A stretch of DNA of 6,673 bases from Helicobacteraceae bacterium (GCA_030596305.1 JAUVKK010000053.1:1-6673), one strand, 5' to 3'; shown: positions 1 to 5,319, counted from the first letter of the stretch. Numbers and translations are program-made. The notes: generated from the sequence alone by a model not told the origin.

Positions 1-641
1 AGACCGCGTTGAAGACCGTTTTTCAACGGAGTGAGCTCTTCATTGTAATTGCGTTCGATCCCTTTCATGCCGTGTGAACGGGTATAGCCGTGGTCTTCGT
101 GTTTTTTAGGATAACCGATAACCGGGGTGAGCAGATCACCATAAGGGTAGATACGCGCTTCACCGCTCTCGATGATATCTAGTCCCTGTAGGATATGACG
201 ACCGCTGGGCGTTTTATACTCTTGAAAGACGTTGAGGCGGCGCAGTTCATACGCAAGGGTCTTGAGATACTGGGCATGTTGTTCAGAGATGCTGTAACTG
301 AGTGTCACGGTCCCTCTTTTACGCAGTTTTTTGCGAATGGTCTTTACGGGAATATCACTGTAGATAGAGAAGAGTTGGATGAAAAGCTCTTTTTTGTCCG
401 GATCAAGATTTTTTGTGTTGATCATCGCCTTATAGACTTTTTTGGTGATTGCCAAGTGAAAACCGTCTGCACTGATGATACTGCCGCGTTCTGCATTGGT
501 GGCGTCAGAGGTAAACAGTGAGGGGAGGTGTCTCGGCTTGACGGCCGTATAGAACATGGTGCTTAAGAAGATCAAAAAACCGATGACGATAAAGATAAAG
601 AGGAGCAGGACTTTTGAAGATTTGTTGCGGTCATCAAGCAT
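1..641 (-). CDS. ftsI: Penicillin-binding protein, FtsI-type peptidoglycan transpeptidase (N-terminal part, cut by window edge)
   Basis: Reading the minus strand from ATG at 641 gives 213 codons without a stop, running off the left edge. Residues 1-10 are a short basic cytoplasmic tail and residues 11-33 are a single membrane anchor (VLLLFIFIVIGFLIFLSTMF). The start of the class B PBP pedestal follows at 52-60 (RGSIISADG, the usual RGxIxxxDG motif). Residues 163-178 read RIYPYGDLLTPVIGYP and 191-203 read GMKGIERNYNEEL, matching the conserved R-x-YP...GY...G-x-x-G-x-E segment. The catalytic transpeptidase domain (SxxK, SxN, KTG) lies outside the window. The start is supported by GGAGG at 655-651, 9 nt upstream. 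The family cross-links septal peptidoglycan in the periplasm together with FtsW. FtsI is preferred over the elongation PBP2 because of the short N-terminus and the nearby ftsW, but the distinction is not certain from the N-terminus alone. The gene is divergent from the rest of the window, and a foldback element occupies its upstream region. Confidence 0.85.
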   Translation of the reverse strand, partial: MLDDRNKSSKVLLLFIFIVIGFLIFLSTMFYTAVKPRHLPSLFTSDATNAERGSIISADGFHLAITKKVYKAMINTKNLDPDKKELFIQLFSIYSDIPVKTIRKKLRKRGTVTLSYSISEQHAQYLKTLAYELRRLNVFQEYKTPSGRHILQGLDIIESGEARIYPYGDLLTPVIGYPKKHEDHGYTRSHGMKGIERNYNEELTPLKNGLQRG

Positions 642-650
642 ATTGTCCTA

Positions 651-655
651 CCTCC
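651..655 (-). promoter_or_regulatory. Shine-Dalgarno of ftsI
   Basis: The minus strand reads GGAGG, 9 nt before the ATG at 641. It is a strong match to the anti-SD and fixes the ftsI start. The foldback element begins only 5 bp further upstream, so the ftsI mRNA leader must arise within or beyond that element. Confidence 0.75.
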
Positions 656-660
656 ATTTT

Positions 661-692
661 ATTACGTCATCAACTAAATACCTAAAACTCAA
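661..692 (+). repeat. Left terminal inverted repeat of the foldback element
   Basis: This arm pairs with 900-932. Positions 671-692 match the other arm perfectly except for one extra A/T in the run (AAAA here, TTTTT opposite). The outer part differs at two transition positions, 667 and 670, both of which would be G-U wobbles in a plus-strand transcript. Confidence 0.75.
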
Positions 693-735
693 TGATGGTA
701 ATTTTGTACATAATCAAGGCAGATATTCTTTAGCG

Positions 736-747
736 TAGCCGTAGCTA
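736..747 (+). repeat. 12-bp perfect inverted pair within the foldback element (first copy)
   Basis: TAGCCGTAGCTA here is the exact reverse complement of 844-855 (TAGCTACGGCTA). The two copies sit at the apices of the two predicted internal branches. They could pair with each other as an alternative to the local hairpins. The first copy also overlaps the perfect palindrome CCGTAGCTACGG (739-750). Confidence 0.6.
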
Positions 748-899
748 CGGTGAAGGTTGTCTAACGTAGAGTATGTGCAAAAGTACCCTCACCCTTTGGG
801 GAGAGCGAGAAGAGGCAATCTTCAAACAAATAGAGCTTCGACTTAGCTACGGCTAGGTCTTCATCTCTCTTCGTTCAAATCTTACCTCTTCTCACTCTC

Positions 900-932
900 T
901 TGAGTTTTTAGGTATTTAGTTGGTGGCGTAAT
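900..932 (-). repeat. Right terminal inverted repeat of the foldback element
   Basis: This is the reverse complement of 661-692 with two substitutions and one single-base indel. It ends ...GGCGTAAT, mirroring ATTACG at the left end. It lies about 105 bp upstream of the exported-protein gene. Confidence 0.75.
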
Positions 933-1002
933 TGCTGAAGAAATATATCGAGAATATCATTACAAAGGTGTTAAATGCAACCATTTATTTATGGCTTTAT
1001 GT

Positions 1003-1008
1003 TATAGT
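1003..1008 (+). promoter_or_regulatory. Candidate -10 element for the exported-protein gene
   Basis: TATAGT is preceded by T-rich sequence (CATTTATTTATGGCTTTATG) without an obvious -35 box, as is typical of Campylobacterota housekeeping promoters. It would start transcription near 1015, about 20 nt before the ATG. It is a weak single-site prediction. Confidence 0.35.
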
Positions 1009-1036
1009 TTGCTAACAAAAACTGAGGGATCTATTG

Positions 1037-1867
1037 ATGCGATTATTAATAAGCTTATTTCTATTTGTCACAGTACTTTTTGGTGTTGAACTGGAGTTGG
1101 ATAAAAACTATGCCGGTCCGAAAAAACTGACAGTCTCGCAGTTGGGTGTAAACATGGGACTTCCCCACCGCTGGGAGGCCATTGCTAAAGAGGGTGAAGG
1201 CTTGGTACTGTTTCAACAAGAGACACAAGATACAATGGTGTTGCGTTCTAAAAGTCTGAATATCTCCGAAGCGATCGCGTACCTGAATGAACCGCACTAT
1301 CTGAAAAACAGTGTCAAGGTTTTTCCTCAAGAGCGGATCGTAAAGCTTAACTCCCGAATTTATCGCAGAGCGTACAGTTCAAACGGTGGACAAGACCGAC
1401 CGTCTGTTTTGATCTATGTCATTTTAGGACCGCAAGAGAGAGCGGTAGTGATGAAAGTCCAATATGCCGGGAAGAATGACAGTGCTATCAAAGCGACAAC
1501 AATGAACATTGCGCAAGCACTTAGTTTTACACCGACTAAACAACTCAAAAGCAGTATTCAGAACTTAGAGGCACGTCTTGAGGGCGCACATATCGCATAT
1601 GTTAAACGCGATGGTGCGTATGATGACAAACGTGAACTATGGCTCTGTTCCAACAGACGCTATCTTCTACAAGAAGAGCGAACTGTAGCAGGCGGAATGT
1701 CACGTGTTCATGAGCAGAAGTATGGAAAATGGTCTGTTGAAAATGAACAGCTTGTTTTGCAAGGGGATGATGGACTTGACCGTCTAATCGATGTTAAGTT
1801 TCAAGACAATGCCCTGATCTTTGACGGGCATCGCAGTTATGAGCTTAAAAATCATCAATGCAAATAG
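1037..1867 (+). CDS. Exported protein of unknown function, two-part architecture
   Basis: The product has 276 residues. I do not recognise the family. Residues 2-16 (RLLISLFLFVTVLFG) form a short signal peptide, probably cleaved near Gly16, so the protein should be periplasmic or surface-exposed. The mature N-terminal part (~17-165) alternates short strands and helices. A helical, charged linker (~168-182) leads to a C-terminal part (~183-276) rich in beta-strand pattern: LWLC, YLLQEER, GKWSVENEQLVLQGDDG, then LIFDGHRSYEL. This resembles the small beta-barrel domains that end many uncharacterised exported proteins. The only cysteines, C204 and C275, both lie in this C-terminal part and could form a disulfide. 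ATG at 1037 is chosen over the adjacent TTG at 1034 because GAGGGA at 1024-1029 is 7 nt from the ATG but only 4 nt from the TTG. The gene lies just upstream of ftsW, 119 bp away, which suggests but does not show a cell-envelope role. Confidence 0.8.
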   Translation: MRLLISLFLFVTVLFGVELELDKNYAGPKKLTVSQLGVNMGLPHRWEAIAKEGEGLVLFQQETQDTMVLRSKSLNISEAIAYLNEPHYLKNSVKVFPQERIVKLNSRIYRRAYSSNGGQDRPSVLIYVILGPQERAVVMKVQYAGKNDSAIKATTMNIAQALSFTPTKQLKSSIQNLEARLEGAHIAYVKRDGAYDDKRELWLCSNRRYLLQEERTVAGGMSRVHEQKYGKWSVENEQLVLQGDDGLDRLIDVKFQDNALIFDGHRSYELKNHQCK

Positions 1868-1883
1868 AGCTCTTGCTCCTTTT
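1867..1883 (+). terminator. Weak possible terminator after the exported-protein gene
   Basis: GAGC-TCTT-GCTC followed by CTTTT begins in the stop codon of the upstream gene. The stem is only 4 bp and the T run is short, so termination would be inefficient. Read-through into ftsW is possible. Confidence 0.2.
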
Positions 1884-1910
1884 GATGTCCTCTCTTTAAA
1901 CCCAAAACGC

Positions 1911-1916
1911 TAAAAT
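1911..1916 (+). promoter_or_regulatory. Candidate -10 element of the ftsW-murG-dedA operon
   Basis: TAAAAT in the context ACGCTAAAATG lies 70 bp upstream of the ftsW start. There is no -35 box at standard spacing. A start near 1923 would place the leader hairpin at 1928-1966 within the 5' untranslated region. Confidence 0.35.
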
Positions 1917-1927
1917 GTCATCACTAA

Positions 1928-1966
1928 TGAGAACTCTGAGAATGTCAGATCTATTCAGAGGTCTCA
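1928..1966 (+). promoter_or_regulatory. 12-bp inverted repeat in the ftsW leader
   Basis: TGAGAACTCTGA at 1928-1939 pairs with TCAGAGGTCTCA at 1955-1966, with one internal mismatch (1933/1961) and a 15-nt loop. The hairpin ends 20 nt before the ftsW ATG. It is not followed by a T run, so it is not a classical terminator. It could be a leader RNA structure or an operator dyad, and nothing in the sequence decides which. Confidence 0.45.
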
Positions 1967-1986
1967 AATATTAATCATGGAAAATA

Positions 1987-3153
1987 ATGGCTGATCGACA
2001 ACTTTTTATCTTGACTGTGCTGCTTATCGGTATCAGTATTATCTTCTCATACTCACTTTCAAGTTACATCGTTGTGATGTTCGGCTACAGTGATTTTCAC
2101 TTTGTGATCCGACAGTCTGCTTTTGGACTGCTCTCAATTTTGATTATGTGGACACTTTCGCAGCTTAATCCCGATGTCTGGTTAAACCGCCTGGGACTTG
2201 CGCTGTTTGCCGGCAGTTTTTTATTGATGGTTGCTATGCCGTTTATGCCCACAAACCTTGTAAGTGAGGTGGGTGGTGCAAAACGGTGGATCAAAGTGGC
2301 AGGTTTCTCTTTGGCACCAGTAGAGTTTTTTAAAGTAGGTTTTGTCTACTTCCTGGCGTGGAGTTTTTCACGCAAGCTTGGGCACCATGGCGGGATGGGT
2401 CTTAAACAGGAGTTTCTGCGTATAGCGCCATACCTGGTCTTTTTTGTCTTAGTGATGGGGCTGATCGCTGTGATGCAAAAAGATCTTGGGCAGGTTGTTG
2501 TACTGAGTCTGGCACTGCTGTTTATGCTGATCTTTGCCGGCAGCAGCGGTAAGGTCTTTATAACGCTGATGGGCAGTGCTGCGCTCTTTTTTCTTGTCTT
2601 TATTTTTACAGCCGACCACAGGATAGCCCGGATCAAATCATGGTGGTCTTTGGCGCAGACACAGTTGGAACCTTTTCTGCCAAGCTGGTTATTGAGCAAG
2701 CTTCATGTGGAGAGTTACTCCGAACCCTATCAGATATCGCACTCGCTTAATGCGATTAACAACGGCGGCCTTTTTGGCTCGGGTCTGGCCAACGGTACCT
2801 TTAAACTCGGGTTTTTGTCAGAGGTGCATACGGACTTTGTTTTGGCCGGTATAGCAGAGGAGTTCGGTTTTCTTGGTGTACTTTTGGTGACCTTGATCTT
2901 TTTAGCGATCTTGCACCGTATTTTCATGATCGCAAATCGCAGCAGGGATGAAAAAAGTTATCTTTTCAGTATTGGTATCGGTCTGGTGATCGCATTTACC
3001 TTTTTGATCAACGCTTTTGGTATCAGCGGGATCACACCGATCAAAGGTATATCGGTGCCGTTTTTAAGTTATGGCGGTTCAGCAATGATCGCCGCATCGA
3101 TAGGTATTGGTATGGTCTTGATGTCCTCACGCAAAGTAAAGTTGAAACGTTAG
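1987..3153 (+). CDS. ftsW: FtsW, SEDS-family septal peptidoglycan glycosyltransferase
   Basis: The 388-residue polytopic membrane protein has the usual SEDS length and about ten hydrophobic segments. Family landmarks appear in order. GGAKRWIKVAGFSLAPVEFFK at 96-116 is the counterpart of GxRRWI...QPSExxK, with Glu113 kept. QKDLG is at 164-168, followed by an AGSSG turn. YQISHSLNAINNGGLFGSG at 248-266 precedes the EVHTDF segment, whose Asp283 matches the essential SEDS aspartate. The EEFG motif begins at 291, and GITPIKGISVPFLSYGGS runs 348-365. The family polymerises lipid II into glycan strands at the division site with FtsI. FtsW is preferred over RodA because murG follows directly. The start has only a weak GGA 5 nt upstream, and an ATG at 1977 is out of frame. 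Oddity: the normally Gln-Pro-Ser part of QPSE reads Ala-Pro-Val, which may be a clade feature. The stop overlaps the murG ribosome-binding site. Confidence 0.93.
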   Translation: MADRQLFILTVLLIGISIIFSYSLSSYIVVMFGYSDFHFVIRQSAFGLLSILIMWTLSQLNPDVWLNRLGLALFAGSFLLMVAMPFMPTNLVSEVGGAKRWIKVAGFSLAPVEFFKVGFVYFLAWSFSRKLGHHGGMGLKQEFLRIAPYLVFFVLVMGLIAVMQKDLGQVVVLSLALLFMLIFAGSSGKVFITLMGSAALFFLVFIFTADHRIARIKSWWSLAQTQLEPFLPSWLLSKLHVESYSEPYQISHSLNAINNGGLFGSGLANGTFKLGFLSEVHTDFVLAGIAEEFGFLGVLLVTLIFLAILHRIFMIANRSRDEKSYLFSIGIGLVIAFTFLINAFGISGITPIKGISVPFLSYGGSAMIAASIGIGMVLMSSRKVKLKR

Positions 3154-3155
3154 GA
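3152..3155 (+). promoter_or_regulatory. Shine-Dalgarno of murG, overlapping the ftsW stop codon
   Basis: AGGA overlaps the TAG stop of ftsW. It is 5 nt from the ATG at 3161 but only 2 nt from the tandem ATG at 3158, so the second ATG is the better start. The arrangement favours translational coupling. Confidence 0.6.
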
Positions 3156-3160
3156 ATATG

Positions 3161-4186
3161 ATGAAAATAGCGATAACAGGCGGCGGTACAGGCGGGCATT
3201 TGGCAATAGCAGCAGCACTGCTTGAAGCCTTGAAAGAGAAGGGGCATGAAGCGATCTATATCGGTTCGACCTCAGGTCAGGACAGAACGTGGTTTGACAA
3301 AGAGCTGCGTTTTGAAAAACGTTATTTTCTTGATACCAGCGGCGTTGTAAACCGAAAATATCTTGGCAAGTTATGGGCGCTGTTCAAGATCTTTCGTGCG
3401 GTCATCAAATCGCGCAAGATATTAAAACAAGAGAAGATCGATGCCGTGATCTCTGTTGGCGGCTACTCTGCAGCAGCAGCGACCTTTGCTGCTTATACAA
3501 AACAGGTTCCCTTTTTTATTCATGAACAAAATGCTGTTATGGGGCGCCTGAACACAATGATGAAACCGTATGCGCGTGCTTTCTACAGCTCATATGATGA
3601 AAACTCGCCGGTCAAAGATTACCCGATCCGAGATATCTTTTTTAGAGCAGCACGTCTTCGAAAAGAGATCAAAACGATTGTCTTTTTAGGCGGTTCTCAA
3701 GGAGCACAGTTTATCAACAACCTTGCTTTGGAGACGGCAGCAGTCTGCAGAGCTAAAGGGATCAAGGTTATCCATCAGTGCGGTGAGCGCGATTTTGAGC
3801 GTGTAGAGAAGGCGTATAAAGATCAAAAACTTGATGTTGAACTCTACAGTTTCACCAAAGAGCTTCCCGCATTAATAAAACGTGCCGATCTAGCGGTCAG
3901 CCGCGCGGGCGCAAGTACCCTTTGGGAAGTCACAGCAAATGGGTTGCCGGCACTGTTTGTGCCATACCCTTATGCGGCAGGTGATCACCAATTTTATAAC
4001 GCAGGTTATCTGGTTGATAAAGGGTTGGCCTGGTCGTATCGTGAGAGTGAGTCGTATTCACGCAATCTGCTAGCCATCTTAGATAGTGATCTTGAAGAGA
4101 AGAGCCGTGGTTTGATGGAACTTAGCCACAAAGGTGGCGCTGCGGCAATAATTGACAACATAGAGGAGAATTTAGATGTTAGCTGA
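3161..4186 (+). CDS. murG: MurG, UDP-GlcNAc:undecaprenyl-PP-MurNAc-pentapeptide GlcNAc transferase (lipid II synthase)
   Basis: The 341-residue product is the expected size for MurG, the peripheral cytoplasmic-face enzyme that converts lipid I to lipid II. The N-terminal Rossmann half carries the glycine-rich GGGTGGH loop (7-13), then ISVGGYSAAAATFAA and HEQN at 121-124. The C-terminal, UDP-GlcNAc-binding half begins near 170 with FLGGSQGA (175-182). It then shows SRAGASTLWE at 247-256, FVPYPYAAGDHQFYNA at 266-281 and a final helical segment. All core GT-B motifs of the family are intact. The GGGTGGHLAIA form, rather than the more common GGGTGGHVFPA, resembles the Campylobacter MurG sequence I recall (GGGTGGHLSI). 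The chosen start is the second of two tandem ATGs, because of RBS spacing. The gene sits 7 bp after ftsW and overlaps the next gene by 11 bp, so it is almost certainly cotranscribed with both. Confidence 0.96.
   Translation: MKIAITGGGTGGHLAIAAALLEALKEKGHEAIYIGSTSGQDRTWFDKELRFEKRYFLDTSGVVNRKYLGKLWALFKIFRAVIKSRKILKQEKIDAVISVGGYSAAAATFAAYTKQVPFFIHEQNAVMGRLNTMMKPYARAFYSSYDENSPVKDYPIRDIFFRAARLRKEIKTIVFLGGSQGAQFINNLALETAAVCRAKGIKVIHQCGERDFERVEKAYKDQKLDVELYSFTKELPALIKRADLAVSRAGASTLWEVTANGLPALFVPYPYAAGDHQFYNAGYLVDKGLAWSYRESESYSRNLLAILDSDLEEKSRGLMELSHKGGAAAIIDNIEENLDVS
4163..4168 (+). promoter_or_regulatory. Shine-Dalgarno of the dedA-family gene, inside the murG end
   Basis: GAGGAG lies 7 nt before the ATG at 4176, within the last codons of murG. 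It is strong and correctly spaced. It fixes the start despite the 11-bp overlap of the two genes. Confidence 0.7.
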
Positions 4187-4793
4187 TCTTGTACAGTGGC
4201 TCGTTCAAAACATCCTGGACATGGGTTACATGGGGATCTTTTTATTGATGATGATAGAGAGCTCTTTTATCCCTTTTCCCAGTGAAGTTGTATTGATACC
4301 GGCTGGTTATCTGGCACAGCAGGGTGAGATGAACATCATAGCTGTCTTTTTAGCAGCCATTTTTGGCTCTTTAGCCGGAGCATTTATAAATTATTTCGGT
4401 GCGCTTATTATTGGAAGACAGCTGCTGATACGATTTGGAAAATATATCTTTATATCCAATAGCAGTATGGAAAAGATGGAAGATTTTTTCCAAAAGCATG
4501 GTCCTATCTCAACATTTACCGGTCGTCTTATACCCGGTATACGTCAGCTTATTTCGATTCCGGCAGGCCTTTCAAAAATGCCGCTGTTACCTTTCTCTCT
4601 CTATACAGCACTGGGCGCAGGTATCTGGAGCATGGTCTTAATCATGCTCGGTTATATCCTGGGTAAAAATCAGGAGTTGATCACGACCTACCTGCATCAG
4701 ATCACTTTAGGGGTGCTTGGGGCATTAATGGTACTTGTGTTTATCTATATACGACGAAAAGGTAACTTTATACGTCAAAACGATAAGAAATGA
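4176..4793 (+). CDS. DedA-family integral membrane protein (SNARE-associated/VTT domain), candidate lipid-carrier translocase
   Basis: The 205-residue protein has the size and pattern of DedA proteins. An amphipathic start leads to a hydrophobic stretch carrying ESSFIPFPSEVVLIPAGYLA (28-47), the family's E...P.P.E re-entrant motif with Glu28, Pro33, Pro35 and Glu37. A Gly/Ala-rich helix with GSLAGAFINYFGALIIGR (64-81) follows. The signature F-T-GR-x-IPGIRQxxxIPAG is at 114-131, including Arg117 and Arg123. Two further membrane helices and a basic tail (RRKGNFIRQNDKK) complete it. Some DedA members (UptA type) return undecaprenyl phosphate to the cytoplasmic face; others act on phospholipids or affect envelope homeostasis and membrane potential. 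Direct overlap with murG, in an operon with ftsW, makes carrier recycling an attractive role here. That is inferred from context only, because motif reading does not separate the subfamilies. Confidence 0.9.
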   Translation: MLADLVQWLVQNILDMGYMGIFLLMMIESSFIPFPSEVVLIPAGYLAQQGEMNIIAVFLAAIFGSLAGAFINYFGALIIGRQLLIRFGKYIFISNSSMEKMEDFFQKHGPISTFTGRLIPGIRQLISIPAGLSKMPLLPFSLYTALGAGIWSMVLIMLGYILGKNQELITTYLHQITLGVLGALMVLVFIYIRRKGNFIRQNDKK

Positions 4794-4826
4794 TTATATT
4801 TTAGCTATTTTTCATTTTTGGCACCC

Positions 4827-4832
4827 TATACT
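4827..4832 (+). promoter_or_regulatory. Candidate -10 element for the 4860 gene
   Basis: TATACT is preceded by repeated T tracts (TATTTTAGCTATTTTTCATT...). T-tract periodicity without a -35 box is the known Campylobacterota sigma-70 style. The predicted start near 4839 leaves a leader of about 20 nt. Confidence 0.45.
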
Positions 4833-4859
4833 ACTGCTGAATTTACATAAGGAAAAATT

Positions 4860-5204
4860 ATGATTGAAACGATAAGAAGTGTCGAAAAACAATTCCAAAC
4901 CATTGACAGTATGGTAAATACCACGACATATGGTGCACAGTTAAAAGATCCAAGCTATATTGAAAAGCTCTCTATTGCTATAGAAGAGGCCTATGTCAGT
5001 CTTAATGACGGTATGTGTGAAGAGATCAAAGCCTGCCAGACCTGCAGTTATCAGCGAAATTACCTGCGTAACATGATGGGTATCTTCAATGAGATCGAAG
5101 ATGGTTCAGCACTTTCGAGTACAGTCAAGCGCGAACTCTTTACCTTCCCTGAGAAGATCAAAGAGGTACTAAGCCGTATTCAACAGGTCTTAAAAGAGAT
5201 CTAA
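4860..5204 (+). CDS. Small cytoplasmic protein of unknown function with three clustered cysteines
   Basis: The product has 114 residues, and I do not recognise the family. The start is supported by TAAGGA at 4848-4853, 6 nt upstream, and by a promoter-like site. There is no signal peptide or membrane segment. The sequence is predicted to be almost entirely helical and is acidic overall. Three cysteines cluster in the middle as C-x5-C-x2-C (C53, C59, C62, in DGMCEEIKACQTCSYQRNYL). A fourth cysteine or a histidine is absent, so a complete four-ligand zinc site is not evident. Metal binding with another protein, an Fe-S role or a redox role are all possible. The last ~25 residues form an amphipathic helix (FPEKIKEVLSRIQQVLKEI). 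Length, clean start and codon use like its neighbours suggest a real gene. It stands alone, 66 bp after dedA and 126 bp before tatA. Confidence 0.75.
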   Translation: MIETIRSVEKQFQTIDSMVNTTTYGAQLKDPSYIEKLSIAIEEAYVSLNDGMCEEIKACQTCSYQRNYLRNMMGIFNEIEDGSALSSTVKRELFTFPEKIKEVLSRIQQVLKEI

Positions 5205-5231
5205 AGAAGTCCAAATTTTTTAGTGTGTTAC

Positions 5232-5251
5232 CTATCGGGTCCGCGCGATAG
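5232..5251 (+). other. Short perfect hairpin between the 4860 gene and tatA
   Basis: CTATCG at 5232-5237 pairs with CGATAG at 5246-5251 around a GC-rich 8-nt loop (GGTCCGCG). No T run follows, so it is not a standard terminator, though it could slow transcription leaving the upstream gene. A six-bp arm can arise by chance. Confidence 0.3.
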
Positions 5252-5260
5252 AGAGAATAG

Positions 5261-5281
5261 TGTAATTTTAGCCCTATTACA
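5261..5281. promoter_or_regulatory. Possible operator: dyad TGTAAT-N9-ATTACA upstream of tatA
   Basis: This perfect 6-bp inverted repeat spans 21 bp, with its centre at 5271. That places it just upstream of the candidate tatA -10 (5294-5299), a normal location for a dimeric regulator. No specific regulator can be named, and an AT-rich dyad of this size can occur by chance. Confidence 0.3.
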
Positions 5282-5293
5282 GCATTGAAAAGT

Positions 5294-5299
5294 TATACT
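5294..5299 (+). promoter_or_regulatory. Candidate -10 element of tatA-argS
   Basis: TATACT here would start transcription near 5306, leaving a ~25-nt leader with AAGGAG before the ATG. The perfect TATAAT at 5313-5318 is disfavoured because its start point would fall in the ribosome-binding site. Confidence 0.35.
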
Positions 5300-5319
5300 T
5301 CGGGCAATATTTTATAATC

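Larger units (their letters stand above)
661..932. mobile_element. MITE-like foldback element with ~32-bp terminal inverted repeats, non-coding
   Basis: The two ends are imperfect inverted repeats, 661-692 and 900-932. Both carry ATTACG at the outer edge and the shared core CAACTAAATACCTAAA, differing at only a few positions plus one A. Inside are two further long inverted pairings. Positions 694-711 pair with 773-790 (15 of 18). Positions 801-827 pair with 873-899 (21 of 27), capped by a hairpin at 840-847/852-859 with a TACG loop. The predicted fold is therefore a three-way junction. No transposase or credible ORF is present, and I see no clear target-site duplication (flanks TTTT and TGCT). 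Long terminal inverted repeats, ~270-bp length and lack of coding are typical of MITEs, but a structured regulatory element or bidirectional terminator is also possible. It fills most of the divergent intergenic region between ftsI and the 1037 gene. Confidence 0.6.

Noticed and set aside
195..521. Open frame of 108 codons on the plus strand
   Set aside because: It lies entirely antisense to the well-supported ftsI reading frame and resembles no family.
556..738. Open frame of 60 codons on the plus strand
   Set aside because: It spans the ftsI start in antisense and runs into the foldback repeat. It has no ribosome-binding site or protein-like composition.
661..932. CRISPR array, tRNA or rRNA in the long intergenic region
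   Set aside because: The repeats are inverted, not regularly spaced direct repeats. No cloverleaf or CCA end and no rRNA-like sequence was seen.
1061..1330. Minus-strand open frame of 89 codons
   Set aside because: It is antisense to the exported-protein gene, which has a signal peptide and ribosome-binding site.
4435..4641. Plus-strand open frame inside the dedA-family gene
   Set aside because: It is an alternate frame of a gene whose own frame carries all DedA motifs.
5205..5230. T run after the 4860 gene as an intrinsic terminator
   Set aside because: The run AAATTTTTT is not preceded by a stable GC-rich stem, and the hairpin at 5232-5251 lies downstream of it.
5313..5318. Perfect TATAAT before tatA
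   Set aside because: A transcript starting 6-7 bases downstream would begin within the AAGGAG ribosome-binding site, leaving almost no leader. The upstream TATACT is more plausible.
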